Assembly: GCF_014217605.1 (NCBI RefSeq)
Contig: NZ_CP043639.1
Span: 1,573,501-1,637,500 of the forward strand
Source: Sphingomonas sp. NBWT7
GTDB taxonomy: Bacteria > Pseudomonadota > Alphaproteobacteria > Sphingomonadales > Sphingomonadaceae
DNA length: 64,000 nt
Reading direction: 5' to 3'
A program made the translations under genes and the position numbers. Shown piece by piece: positions 27,920 through 43,988 of this stretch (positions within the stretch are counted from its first letter, which is position 1; the number at the start of each line of letters is the position of its first letter). Below the pieces are notes generated by a model. It was not told the DNA's origin. It did not search any database and worked only from the letters and a program-made list of their open reading frames with translations.

Positions 27920-28031
27920 GGTCCCCCCCGGAGGCTTCGCTTGTCGTCTTCGGCCTGTGGCGGGGGCGGATGACGCCCGCATTGCGCGGCGGTTGCACAT
28001 CGATGGCGGTTCGATGAGCGTTTGATGACGA

Positions 28032-28059
28032 TTGACGAGGCGGCGATTTCCGCTATGTG
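28032..28059 (+). promoter_or_regulatory. Candidate sigma-70 promoter for rplJL
   Basis: TTGACG at 28032-28037 and TATGTG at 28054-28059 with a 16-base spacer lie in the 390-base gap between phoX and rplJ. A promoter must exist here because rplKA ends at its own terminator 7 kb upstream. The implied 5' leader would be about 245 bases, long enough for L10-type autoregulation. The match at -10 is only fair. Confidence 0.35.
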
Positions 28060-28269
28060 GCCGCGCTTGCCGTGCCTTCGGGGACGGCGCCGTCCGAGAC
28101 AGCGGGTGGGTGTTCGCGCCCTTAATGCCCCGCCGAGACGGGGACAGGATTTATGCCGCGAACGCCCTAGCGTTCCGGTCTGCCGCATGCTTCACGCAAG
28201 CCTGCGACGCTTCCCATTCCCCATCGCTGGACAACCGCATGCGGTATTTTCCGTGTGCGGATCGTAACC

Positions 28270-28293
28270 GGCCGCAGCCTTCGGGATGCGGCC
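28270..28293 (+). promoter_or_regulatory. UUCG-capped stem-loop in the rplJ leader
   Basis: GGCCGCAGCC, loop TTCG, GGATGCGGCC: a 10-bp stem with a single mismatch, 17 bases before the rplJ ATG. It may be part of an L10 leader structure controlling rplJL translation. The rest of 27920-28310 shows no gene. Confidence 0.5.
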
Positions 28294-28310
28294 AAAGTGT
28301 GGAGAATGGC

Positions 28311-28826
28311 ATGGATCGTGCTGAAAAGGCCGCAGCCGTCGCCGAACTCAAGCAGACCTTCTCCGAGGTCGGCGTGGTGGTCGTCACCCGCAACCTCGGC
28401 CTCACCGTCGCGCAATCGACGCAGCTGAGGACGAAGATGCGCGAGGCCGGTGCCGTCTACAAGGTCTCGAAGAACAAGCTTGCCAAGATCGCGCTCGACG
28501 GCACCGACTATGACGGCCTGGGTGAATATCTCACCGGTCCGGTCGGTCTCGCGACCTCGGTCGATCCCGTCGCGGCTGCCAAGGTGGCCGTGGATTTCGC
28601 CAAGACGACCGACAAGTTCGAGATCGTCGGCGGCGGAATGGGCGCGACCAAGCTCGACGTGGAGGGCGTGAAGGCGCTCGCCACGATGCCGTCGCTCGAC
28701 GAGCTCCGGGCGAAGATCGTCGGTCTCATCGTGGCGCCTGCCACGAAGCTGGCGACCATCACCCAGGCGCCCGCCGCGCAGATCGCGCGCGTGCTTGCAG
28801 CTTACTCGGAAAAGGAAGCCGCCTGA
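28311..28826 (+). CDS. rplJ: 50S ribosomal protein L10
   Basis: L10 anchors L12 dimers at the base of the ribosomal stalk. The 171-residue protein starts [20 protein letters not shown], contains [20 protein letters not shown] and [15 protein letters not shown], and ends with the L12-binding helix ([20 protein letters not shown]). The ATG at 28311 has GGAG upstream. rplL follows after 48 bases. In contrast to the classical order, rplA is not directly upstream and rpoB is not directly downstream of this pair. Confidence 0.97.
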   Translation: MDRAEKAAAVAELKQTFSEVGVVVVTRNLGLTVAQSTQLRTKMREAGAVYKVSKNKLAKIALDGTDYDGLGEYLTGPVGLATSVDPVAAAKVAVDFAKTTDKFEIVGGGMGATKLDVEGVKALATMPSLDELRAKIVGLIVAPATKLATITQAPAAQIARVLAAYSEKEAA

Positions 28827-28874
28827 TCCTTCAGGCAGCATCGTTTCATCTGAACGTTTCAAAGGAAATATATC

Positions 28875-29252
28875 ATGGCAGACCTGAACGCGCTGGTTGA
28901 CCAGCTGTCCGAACTGACCGTCCTCGAGGCGGCCGAGCTCTCGAAGCTCCTCGAAGAGAAGTGGGGCGTCTCGGCCGCAGCAGCGGTTGCAGCGGCTCCG
29001 GCAGCTGGCGGCGGCGCTGCCGCTCCGGCCGCTGAAGAGAAGACCGAGTTCGACGTGATCCTCACCGGCGACGGTGGCAAGAAGATCAACGTCATCAAGG
29101 AAGTCCGCGCGATCACGGGCCTCGGCCTGACCGAAGCGAAGACGCTCGTTGAGTCGGCTCCGAAGGCGATCAAGGAAGGCGTCTCGAAGGACGAGGCCGA
29201 GAAGGTCAAGAAGCAGCTCGAGGAAGCTGGCGCGACCGTCGAGGTCAAGTGA
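28875..29252 (+). CDS. rplL: 50S ribosomal protein L7/L12
   Basis: The multi-copy stalk protein that recruits translational GTPases. It has 125 residues: an N-terminal dimerisation part ([20 protein letters not shown]), an alanine-rich hinge ([17 protein letters not shown]) and the conserved C-terminal domain ([40 protein letters not shown]). A strong ribosome binding site (AAAGGA) precedes the start. The transcript is followed by hairpins and a terminator. Confidence 0.98.
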   Translation: MADLNALVDQLSELTVLEAAELSKLLEEKWGVSAAAAVAAAPAAGGGAAAPAAEEKTEFDVILTGDGGKKINVIKEVRAITGLGLTEAKTLVESAPKAIKEGVSKDEAEKVKKQLEEAGATVEVK

Positions 29253-29257
29253 GCCGC

Positions 29258-29355
29258 TGCGGGGAAGACGGGTCATGCTGACCCGCATCCCCGCAAGGCC
29301 GGCCGGCGTGGGGCAAAGGCCCACGTCCGACGTCACGGGACTTGCTCCCGTGACG
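29258..29355 (+). repeat. Run of three stem-loops in the rplL 3' region
   Basis: First a two-storey hairpin (TGCGGGGA 29258-29265 with TCCCCGCA 29288-29295, inside it CGGGTCA with TGACCCG). Second a short CGTGGG/CCCACG stem near 29308-29326. Third a perfect 10-bp stem CGTCACGGGA (29331-29340) with TCCCGTGACG (29346-29355). They precede the intrinsic terminator and would form a heavily structured 3' UTR. Confidence 0.7.
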
Positions 29356-29372
29356 GCAAGCCACAAGAGAAA

Positions 29373-29405
29373 GGCGGCCCCCGCAAGAAGGCCGCCTTTT
29401 TCTTT
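29373..29405 (+). terminator. Rho-independent terminator after rplJL
   Basis: GGCGGCC at 29373-29379 pairs with GGCCGCC at 29390-29396 around a 10-base loop, followed by TTTTTCTTT. It separates rplJL from the downstream convergent gene and from rpoBC 6 kb away. Confidence 0.9.
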
Positions 29406-29423
29406 ATTAGTTCCGGGCGCGAC

Positions 29424-30266
29424 TCACCCCGTCGGCACTGCCCTAGCCTCCCCGCCGCCCACGCGCGCCTCCACCTCGACTGCCGGTGCCAGCCGCCACG
29501 GCAAACTCACCCATTCGCGCAGCGTCCGCGGCTGATCGGCCTCCGCGATCCCCGTCGTCGGCCATTCGTCGGCTGCGGGAAAATAGGCAGTGCCGAACAG
29601 CCGATCCCACAGCGGGGTCACCGCGCCGAAATTGCGGTCGAAGTGCCGCTGCTCGGTCGAATGGTGGATGCGGTGGAAACGATTGTCGACGAACACGCAT
29701 CGCAGCGGGCCGAAATGCCATCGGCTCGACGAGTGAATGTACGACGATTGCATGTGCAGCAGCAGCGCGATCACCGGCACTATTGCCCCGGTATCTGAAA
29801 CGATCAGGCTCGACGGCAGCGTGATCAGCACCGCCTGAACGAACGGCTCGGTCACGTGGTGGAACGAATTGGTGCTGTTGAGCTCGCGCACCGAGTGGTG
29901 CACCGCGTGAAAGCGCCACAGCCAGCGATGCTGCGCGCGGTGACACCAGTAGAAGAAGAAGTCGGCGACGAACGCGCTCGCCAGCGGCGCGGCGACGACT
30001 GCTGCCGCGCCCGCCCAGGTGAAACTCAGCGGCAGGACGATCAGCGGCTCGACGCCGACATGCCGCCACAGCGCGTGGAAGCCGCCGTAGGCGAGCGCCG
30101 CCACGACCGACCACAGCAGCCAGAAAACGAGGCCGGGGATGCGGCTGCGCAGGCTGTGCCGCTCGCGTCCGGTGATGAGCTCGATCGCCGTCATCGTCGA
30201 AATCGCGAAGGCGAACAGGACGAGGCTGGCCCACAGCTGGCCCGGCAGTTCGCTGATCCATTCCAT
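29424..30266 (-). CDS. Sterol desaturase / fatty acid hydroxylase family membrane protein
   Basis: An integral membrane di-iron enzyme of 280 residues. The histidine clusters of the superfamily are present in order: HRAQH (WCHRAQHRWLW), HAVHH (RFHAVHHSVRELNSTNSFHH) and HRIHH (DNRFHRIHHSTEQRHFDRNF). About four hydrophobic segments precede and surround them. Members hydroxylate or desaturate lipids, for example carotenoids, sterols or fatty acyl chains; the substrate here is unknown. In sphingomonads carotenoid or sphingolipid modification is thinkable, but no neighbouring gene supports a choice. It converges on rplL. Confidence 0.87.
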   Translation of the reverse strand: MEWISELPGQLWASLVLFAFAISTMTAIELITGRERHSLRSRIPGLVFWLLWSVVAALAYGGFHALWRHVGVEPLIVLPLSFTWAGAAAVVAAPLASAFVADFFFYWCHRAQHRWLWRFHAVHHSVRELNSTNSFHHVTEPFVQAVLITLPSSLIVSDTGAIVPVIALLLHMQSSYIHSSSRWHFGPLRCVFVDNRFHRIHHSTEQRHFDRNFGAVTPLWDRLFGTAYFPAADEWPTTGIAEADQPRTLREWVSLPWRLAPAVEVEARVGGGEARAVPTG

Positions 30267-30344
30267 CGCCGCAGCGTAGCGACATCATGGTTCGCCGCCG
30301 GTTAACGCGCGCTCAAAAGCGCGCGCTGCGGCGATACTCCCAAC

Positions 30345-31559
30345 CTACCGCCCGCTATGCGGCCGAACGCCGATCGTCTCGAACATACGTGACGGCTGGT
30401 CGAGCCAGAACGGTCCGAGCTTCGCCTGCCCCGCCCGCTCGACGCCGAGCGCGTGGACCGACGTCGTCTGCCCGCCCGCGTGCACCACGCGGATCGCCAG
30501 CACGGGCACGAACATCGGCCGGTCGCCTGCGGTCAGCACGGTGATCGCATCGCGCGGCATCGTTGCCAGCGTCCGAACGCGCTTGGCCTCCCCCGGCGCG
30601 AGATCGAACAGCGGGGTGGCGGGGCGATCGACGCCGCCGGCGAACAGCGCGGCGAGCACGGCGTCCTGCCCCGGCTGCGCGCTGAGCAGCCGCACCTCGA
30701 GCGCGATCCCGGTCGCCGCGACATCCGATATGTTGCGCACCGTGATCGTCGCATCGGCGGTTGCGGTGATGAGGTTGAGCCCGGCGCGGCTGACGACCGG
30801 CGGTTCGATCTCGAGCCATGCCGACGCCTGTGCGGGCTCAAGGAAGCGCGGTGCCGGCGCACCCGCCGCAGGCGTTGGTGGAACGGCCGAGCGAAGAGGC
30901 GCCGCCGCCGCGGCTGCGCCGACAAAGGTCTCGTCGGGCGTACCAGACGGGGGAACAGGATCCGGCAGCGGTTCGGCGGCGATCGCCTGCTCCGGGGCTT
31001 CCCCTTCGAGAGCGGCCGCGCGACGCCGGCGCAGCAGCAGCGCGGCACCGCCGCCAAGCAGCGCGACGATAAGCACGGGCAGCAGCCACGTCGGCCGCGC
31101 AGGCTCTTCCGCCGGTGGCAGTACCGCCGGCGTCGACGTTACGACGGGCGTCGGGCTGGGGGCGACGATCGGCGGCGTCACGGCGTCGCCCGCGGCGGGC
31201 GCGCTTGCCGCACCGGCCGAAGCGGTCGGCTGAGGCACCGGCGAAGGCGTCGCCTGCGGCGTCGGGGCTGCGCGCGGCGCAGCGCGGGCCGGCCCATCCG
31301 GCGTTGGGCGTGCGGTTGGTGTCGCACCCGGCGTCGACGTGGCGCGCGGCGTCGGGCTCGCCACGGGCGCGGGTGTCGGTTCTGCCGCGGGCGGTCCGAC
31401 GACCGTTGGCGTCGCGTTTGGCGCCGGGGTCGGCGTCGGCTGCGGTGTCAGGCTGAAGTTGCCGAGGTCGGGGATGGCCTGCCCCGCCTCCTGCGCTGCC
31501 GCGCCCCCCGCCGCGTCGAGCGCGAGCGACACCGCCGCCCCCGTCAGCCATCGCCGCAT
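30345..31559 (-). CDS. Membrane protein with signal peptide, P/T/A-rich linker and C-terminal beta domain
   Basis: Not a recognised family. From MRRWLTGAAVSLALDAAGGA the protein has about 404 residues (ATG at 31559; 31589 is an alternative). After the signal peptide comes a long proline/threonine/alanine-rich, low-complexity stretch (about residues 35-155). Then a single transmembrane helix followed by arginines (LLPVLIVALLGGGAALLLRR), a second linker, and a C-terminal Ig-like or DUF11-like domain (NLITATADATITVRNISDVA, then TGIALEVRLLSAQPGQDAVL). The linker probably spans the periplasm and the beta domain would be cytoplasmic if the signal peptide is cleaved, which is unusual. Role unknown. 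Confidence 0.65.
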   Translation of the reverse strand: MRRWLTGAAVSLALDAAGGAAAQEAGQAIPDLGNFSLTPQPTPTPAPNATPTVVGPPAAEPTPAPVASPTPRATSTPGATPTARPTPDGPARAAPRAAPTPQATPSPVPQPTASAGAASAPAAGDAVTPPIVAPSPTPVVTSTPAVLPPAEEPARPTWLLPVLIVALLGGGAALLLRRRRAAALEGEAPEQAIAAEPLPDPVPPSGTPDETFVGAAAAAAPLRSAVPPTPAAGAPAPRFLEPAQASAWLEIEPPVVSRAGLNLITATADATITVRNISDVAATGIALEVRLLSAQPGQDAVLAALFAGGVDRPATPLFDLAPGEAKRVRTLATMPRDAITVLTAGDRPMFVPVLAIRVVHAGGQTTSVHALGVERAGQAKLGPFWLDQPSRMFETIGVRPHSGR

Positions 31560-31632
31560 CGTCGCCCCACTTCGCCCACCCTTCTGCATCGTCAAACCGC
31601 TAGTCCGCTCAAGATGAACCGCCGACAACCGC

Positions 31633-33558
31633 TCACGGCCGCGCCTGCGGCTGATCGATCGCCACCACCGGCAGCCACACCGCGCTCGCCTGCGCGCCGC
31701 CGCGCACCAGCGTCACCGTCGCCTTCTGATAGTCCGCCGGCTTGGCGAGGAAGATGTTGGGCACATAGGTCTGCGGGTTGCGGTCGTAGAGCGGGAATTG
31801 CGACGATTGCACCTGCACCATCATCCGGTGGCCCGGCTGGAACACATGGTTCACCGTCGGCAGGCGGAAGCGATAGCGCTGCACCTTGTTCGCCGGGATC
31901 GCCGAGGGCTTCTCGAAGCTGTCGCGATAGCGTCCACGGAAAATGTCCTGGCTGATCGCCAGCTGATAGCCGCCCTTCTTGGGATCGTTGGGATATTCGT
32001 CGGGATAGACGTCGATCACCTTGACGACGAAGTCGCCGTCGGTGCCGCTCGTCTTGGCGAAGAGGTCGGCGATCGGTGCCCCCGATACGCGCATCGGCTG
32101 CGTCAGCGGCGTGGTCTGATACGTCATCACGTCGGTCCGTCCGTCGACCGATCGCTGGTCCGATACCAGCCACGCGCCCCAACGCCCGTCGTCGAAGTTC
32201 ACCGGGCGCGGCAGGTGCGGCACCGGCTTCGCGGGATCGGCGACGTAGCTGTCGCCGCCCGCCGTGCCCTTGTCGAAACCGAGCGCGCCGTCCGCGGCGA
32301 GGTAGATCGGCTTCATCGGCGCGGCGCACCCCGCCTCGCACGCCAGCGGCCATTGCGCCAGCTTGTCCCAGCGGTTCGCGCCGGTGTTGTAGATCAGTGC
32401 CTGCGGCGGCGTGAACGCCGGCCGCCCGTCGCGCAGATATTGGTCGAAGAAGGGGAACAGATATTCCTCGCGCCACTGCGTCGCGGTGTCACCGTTCCAT
32501 TTGAAGTCACCCAGCGACGAGCCGTCGTAATTCGCCTGGCTGTGCCGCCACGGCCCCATGACGAGGAAGTTGTTTCCGGCTTTGCCCTTCGCCTTCAGCG
32601 CCTCCCAAGCGGTGATCGCGCCGTACATGTCCTCCTGGTCGAACAATCCCTGTTCCCACATCGTCGGCACGTTCGACGGGTTGGCGGCGAGCAGCTTATC
32701 CAATGCCTGCCCCTGCCAGAAGGTGTCATAGGCCGGGTGCGCCACCATCCGCTGCCAGTACGGCAGCCCGGCATAGCCCGACTTCTCCGCCCACGCCCCG
32801 GCCGATCCGATGCGGCGGAACTGCTCGTAATCGTCGTAGATGCCCGACGGCGGATCCTTGCCCGCGCCCTTGAACCCCGTCTGGCTGCCGAGCCAGCCGA
32901 TGTTGGCGAGGCGGAAGGCGCCGTAGTGGAACCAGTCGTCGCCCATCCACCCGTCGATCATCGGGCTCTCGGGCGCCGTCACCTTGAGCGCGGGGTGCGG
33001 CGCGAGCAGCGCCATCGCTACCGTCAGCCCTTCGTACGACGAGCCGAGCATGCCGACGCGCCCGTTCGTCTCGGGCAGATTGGCCTTGTTCACCAGCCAC
33101 TCGATCGTGTCGTACGCATCGGTGGTATGATCGACCTTGGTCGGGTTGAGCGGGCCGACGACGGGGCGCGTCACGACATAGTCGCCCTCCGATCCGTACT
33201 TGCCGCGAATGTCCTGAAACACGCGGATATAGCCGGCGCGGACGAACGGCTCGTCGCCCTGCGGCAGGATCGACGCCATGTTTGGGCTGTCTGCGACGCG
33301 GTTGACGCGGCCGCTGGCGTTGTACGGCGTGCGCGTCAGCAGGATCGGCGCGTTCGCCGCGCCCTTGGGGATGACGATAACGGTGTGCAGCTTCACGCCG
33401 TCGCGCATCGGGATCATCACCTCACGCTTGACGTAATCGCGCGCGGCGATCGGATAGGCGAAGCCCGACGGCACATCGCCGGCGGGCGGCGGGGTCTGCT
33501 GCGCGGCGAGCGGGGTGACGGCCAGCGCGGCGCCGGCGAGCAGCAGCAATTTCTTCAC
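31633..33558 (-). CDS. CocE/NonD-family alpha/beta hydrolase (X-Pro dipeptidyl-peptidase-like), exported
   Basis: A serine hydrolase of 641 residues starting at a GTG (33558) with GGGAGA upstream. The signal peptide is VKKLLLLAGAALAVTPLAAQ. The N-terminal catalytic domain has REVMIPMRDGVKLHTVIVIP, VDHTTDAYDTIEWLVNKANL and the nucleophile elbow GMLGSSYEGLTVAMA (Ser about 175), with a later GPWRHSQ for the catalytic histidine. The C-terminal jelly-roll is typical of X-Pro peptidases and cocaine esterase (LPTVNHVFQPGHRMMVQVQS). Substrates in the family include acyl-peptides, esters and beta-lactam side chains; here unknown. Likely periplasmic. Confidence 0.85.
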   Translation of the reverse strand: MKKLLLLAGAALAVTPLAAQQTPPPAGDVPSGFAYPIAARDYVKREVMIPMRDGVKLHTVIVIPKGAANAPILLTRTPYNASGRVNRVADSPNMASILPQGDEPFVRAGYIRVFQDIRGKYGSEGDYVVTRPVVGPLNPTKVDHTTDAYDTIEWLVNKANLPETNGRVGMLGSSYEGLTVAMALLAPHPALKVTAPESPMIDGWMGDDWFHYGAFRLANIGWLGSQTGFKGAGKDPPSGIYDDYEQFRRIGSAGAWAEKSGYAGLPYWQRMVAHPAYDTFWQGQALDKLLAANPSNVPTMWEQGLFDQEDMYGAITAWEALKAKGKAGNNFLVMGPWRHSQANYDGSSLGDFKWNGDTATQWREEYLFPFFDQYLRDGRPAFTPPQALIYNTGANRWDKLAQWPLACEAGCAAPMKPIYLAADGALGFDKGTAGGDSYVADPAKPVPHLPRPVNFDDGRWGAWLVSDQRSVDGRTDVMTYQTTPLTQPMRVSGAPIADLFAKTSGTDGDFVVKVIDVYPDEYPNDPKKGGYQLAISQDIFRGRYRDSFEKPSAIPANKVQRYRFRLPTVNHVFQPGHRMMVQVQSSQFPLYDRNPQTYVPNIFLAKPADYQKATVTLVRGGAQASAVWLPVVAIDQPQARP

Positions 33559-33690
33559 GTATCCATCTCCCAGGCGGCGCAGCGTACCCGCCATGCCGGG
33601 TGATGCGCAGGCACCGGGCGATAGTCGCCCTGCCCCGCCACGATCAACTGTTTCACGTTTCCTTGATTGGTGGTGTGCGATCGTCAAGCG

Positions 33691-35205
33691 ATGCGCCCCG
33701 CCCCCGACCTTGTCCGCCAACTGAGGCCGCTACGGCTCGAACGGTTGCTCGCGGCGATGGCATTGCTCGCGCTGCTGCCGTTCCTCGCCGCGCGCCTGCC
33801 GTCAATGACCGATCTGCCCGGCCATATCGGGCGCTACGCGGTGATGCTCGATCGCGGGGCGACGCCGTCGCTTGAGACATATTACGATTTCCACTGGCGG
33901 CTCGTCGGCAATCTCGGCGCCGATCTCGGCGTGCTCTTGTTCGGCTGGCTGGGTGCGGAGCGCGCCGCCTGGCTCGTCAGCGCAGTGATCGCGCCGCTGA
34001 CGATCGGCGGCATCGCCGCCGTCAGCCGCGCGCTTCACGGCCGCGTACAGCCCGGCGCGGTCGCGGCCGCGTGCTTCGCGATGGCGAACCCGCTGATGTT
34101 CGGCTTCGTCAACTACTGCCTGTCGCTGGCGCTCGCCTGGTGGTCGTTCGCGCTGTGGATAAGGCTGCGCGACCGGCGCGCGACGACCGCGCTCGCGCCG
34201 CTTACGCTCGCGGCGACGGGAACGTGGCTCGCGCATGCGATGGGCTGGGGTGTGCTCGCGCTGCTCGTCGGCGGGTTCGAGCTGGAGCGCCTCGCGCGCC
34301 GGCGGACCCGCGCCGCGCTCGTCGATGCCGTAGTGCGCGCTCTCGCCCTCGTTCCGCCGATCGCCCTGACGCTCGCGTGGCGCGGCGACGGCGGCGCGCT
34401 TTTCGCGTGGGGCGACGATCTCCTCGTGCGCAAGGCGATGAACTGGATCGTCGTGCTACGCGGCGAGGCGAAGTGGATCGACCTCGCAACCCCCGCCCTG
34501 CTCGCGCTCGCCATGCTCGTCGCATGGCGGCGCCATGCGATCGACTGGCGATTGGGCATCGGCGCGCTGCTATCCGCGCTCGCGTGTTTCGCGATGCCCA
34601 CCACGCTGTTCGGCAGCTGGGGCGCCGACGAGCGGCTTGCCCCCGCCGCGGTGACCGCCGCGCTATTGTCGCTGCGCTGGCGTGGCAGCCGACGCGGTGC
34701 GCTCGCCATCATCGCGCTCGCCGCCACGCTCTTCGCGCTGCGCACCACGATGATCGCCCGCGACTGGCACCGGCTCGACCAGGCCTATGCGTCGCACCTG
34801 CGCGCACTCGATCGCGTGCCCCATAGCGCGCGCATCCACGCCGTCGTCTTGCAGGACCGCTGCCATACCGCGTGGCAATCGACCGCCTACACGCACTTCG
34901 CGAGCCTCGCGATCGGCCGGCGCGGCGCGCTGGTCAACAGCCAGTGGCTGCTACCCGGCGCCGCGCTGCTCACCGTGCGTACCACCGGCGATCCCGAACT
35001 CGGCCACGACCCCTCGCAGATGGTCGACGGGTTCGACTGCGCTGGCCCGATCCCCCAGCCGCTGGCCGCGCGGCTGGCGCAGCTCCGCACGGGCGAATGG
35101 GACTTCCTGTGGGTGCTCGCCACCCGCAACGTCGATGCGTGGCCGGGGCACACGCCGGTATTCCGTGACGCCAACTCCGCGCTGTACCGCCTGCCCGCCG
35201 GTTGA
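33691..35205 (+). CDS. Multi-pass membrane protein, GT-C glycosyltransferase-like
   Basis: A 504-residue protein with about ten hydrophobic helices and a soluble C-terminal third. The start MRPAPDLVRQLRPLRLERLL (33691) is followed by PSMTDLPGHIGRYAVM, in which an acidic residue in the first loop is reminiscent of GT-C enzymes, then MANPLMFGFVNYCLSLALAW. The C-terminal part (SARIHAVVLQDRCHTAWQST) is periplasmic-like. No closer family can be named. It lies divergent from the hydrolase gene and directly upstream of rpoB, whose promoter must lie in the 203 bases between them. Confidence 0.6.
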   Translation: MRPAPDLVRQLRPLRLERLLAAMALLALLPFLAARLPSMTDLPGHIGRYAVMLDRGATPSLETYYDFHWRLVGNLGADLGVLLFGWLGAERAAWLVSAVIAPLTIGGIAAVSRALHGRVQPGAVAAACFAMANPLMFGFVNYCLSLALAWWSFALWIRLRDRRATTALAPLTLAATGTWLAHAMGWGVLALLVGGFELERLARRRTRAALVDAVVRALALVPPIALTLAWRGDGGALFAWGDDLLVRKAMNWIVVLRGEAKWIDLATPALLALAMLVAWRRHAIDWRLGIGALLSALACFAMPTTLFGSWGADERLAPAAVTAALLSLRWRGSRRGALAIIALAATLFALRTTMIARDWHRLDQAYASHLRALDRVPHSARIHAVVLQDRCHTAWQSTAYTHFASLAIGRRGALVNSQWLLPGAALLTVRTTGDPELGHDPSQMVDGFDCAGPIPQPLAARLAQLRTGEWDFLWVLATRNVDAWPGHTPVFRDANSALYRLPAG

Positions 35206-35408
35206 CGCCAGCCGGCCGCGCGCCTATATCGCGATCCTTACCACAGCTTCGGGAAATGGCATGGCGTCGCGCACCGTGTCGAACGGATAGGAGCTGCCGG
35301 TTTCATAGACGCTTCAAGGCTGCCGTCGTTCCGCTGAGGATCGTGACGTGCGGCCTTTTCGCGTCTTGTCCTGCGCCCGGACGAATTTGACCAAGGCAGT
35401 ATAGCTAC

Positions 35409-39560
<4,152 letters not shown>

Positions 39561-39595
39561 CGCCGCTTCGTTTCGACCGACCTTCCCTCCCCTAG

Positions 39596-39617
39596 CCCCT
39601 CCCGTTCGCGGGAGGGG
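39596..39617 (+). other. Perfect TTCG-capped hairpin in the rpoB-rpoC gap
   Basis: CCCCTCCCG (39596-39604), loop TTCG, CGGGAGGGG (39609-39617): a 9-bp perfect GC stem with an extra-stable UUCG loop, ending 14 bases before the rpoC ATG. No T-run, so it is not a standard terminator. It may be an RNA processing or stability element, or a copy of an intergenic repeat. Confidence 0.85.
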
Positions 39618-39631
39618 GATGAGGTAGAAAA

Positions 39632-43912
<4,281 letters not shown>

Positions 43913-43940
43913 TCGCGTCGATCACAACGAACGCGAACGA

Positions 43941-43970
43941 CCCCGCCGGAGCGATCCGGCGGGGTTTCTT
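43941..43970 (+). terminator. Rho-independent terminator after rpoBC
   Basis: CCCCGCCGGA (43941-43950), loop GCGA, TCCGGCGGGG (43955-43964), then TTTCTT. Perfect 10-bp stem. It may also serve the convergent clc gene. Confidence 0.92.
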
Positions 43971-43988
43971 GTGGATGTCTTCGATGGC

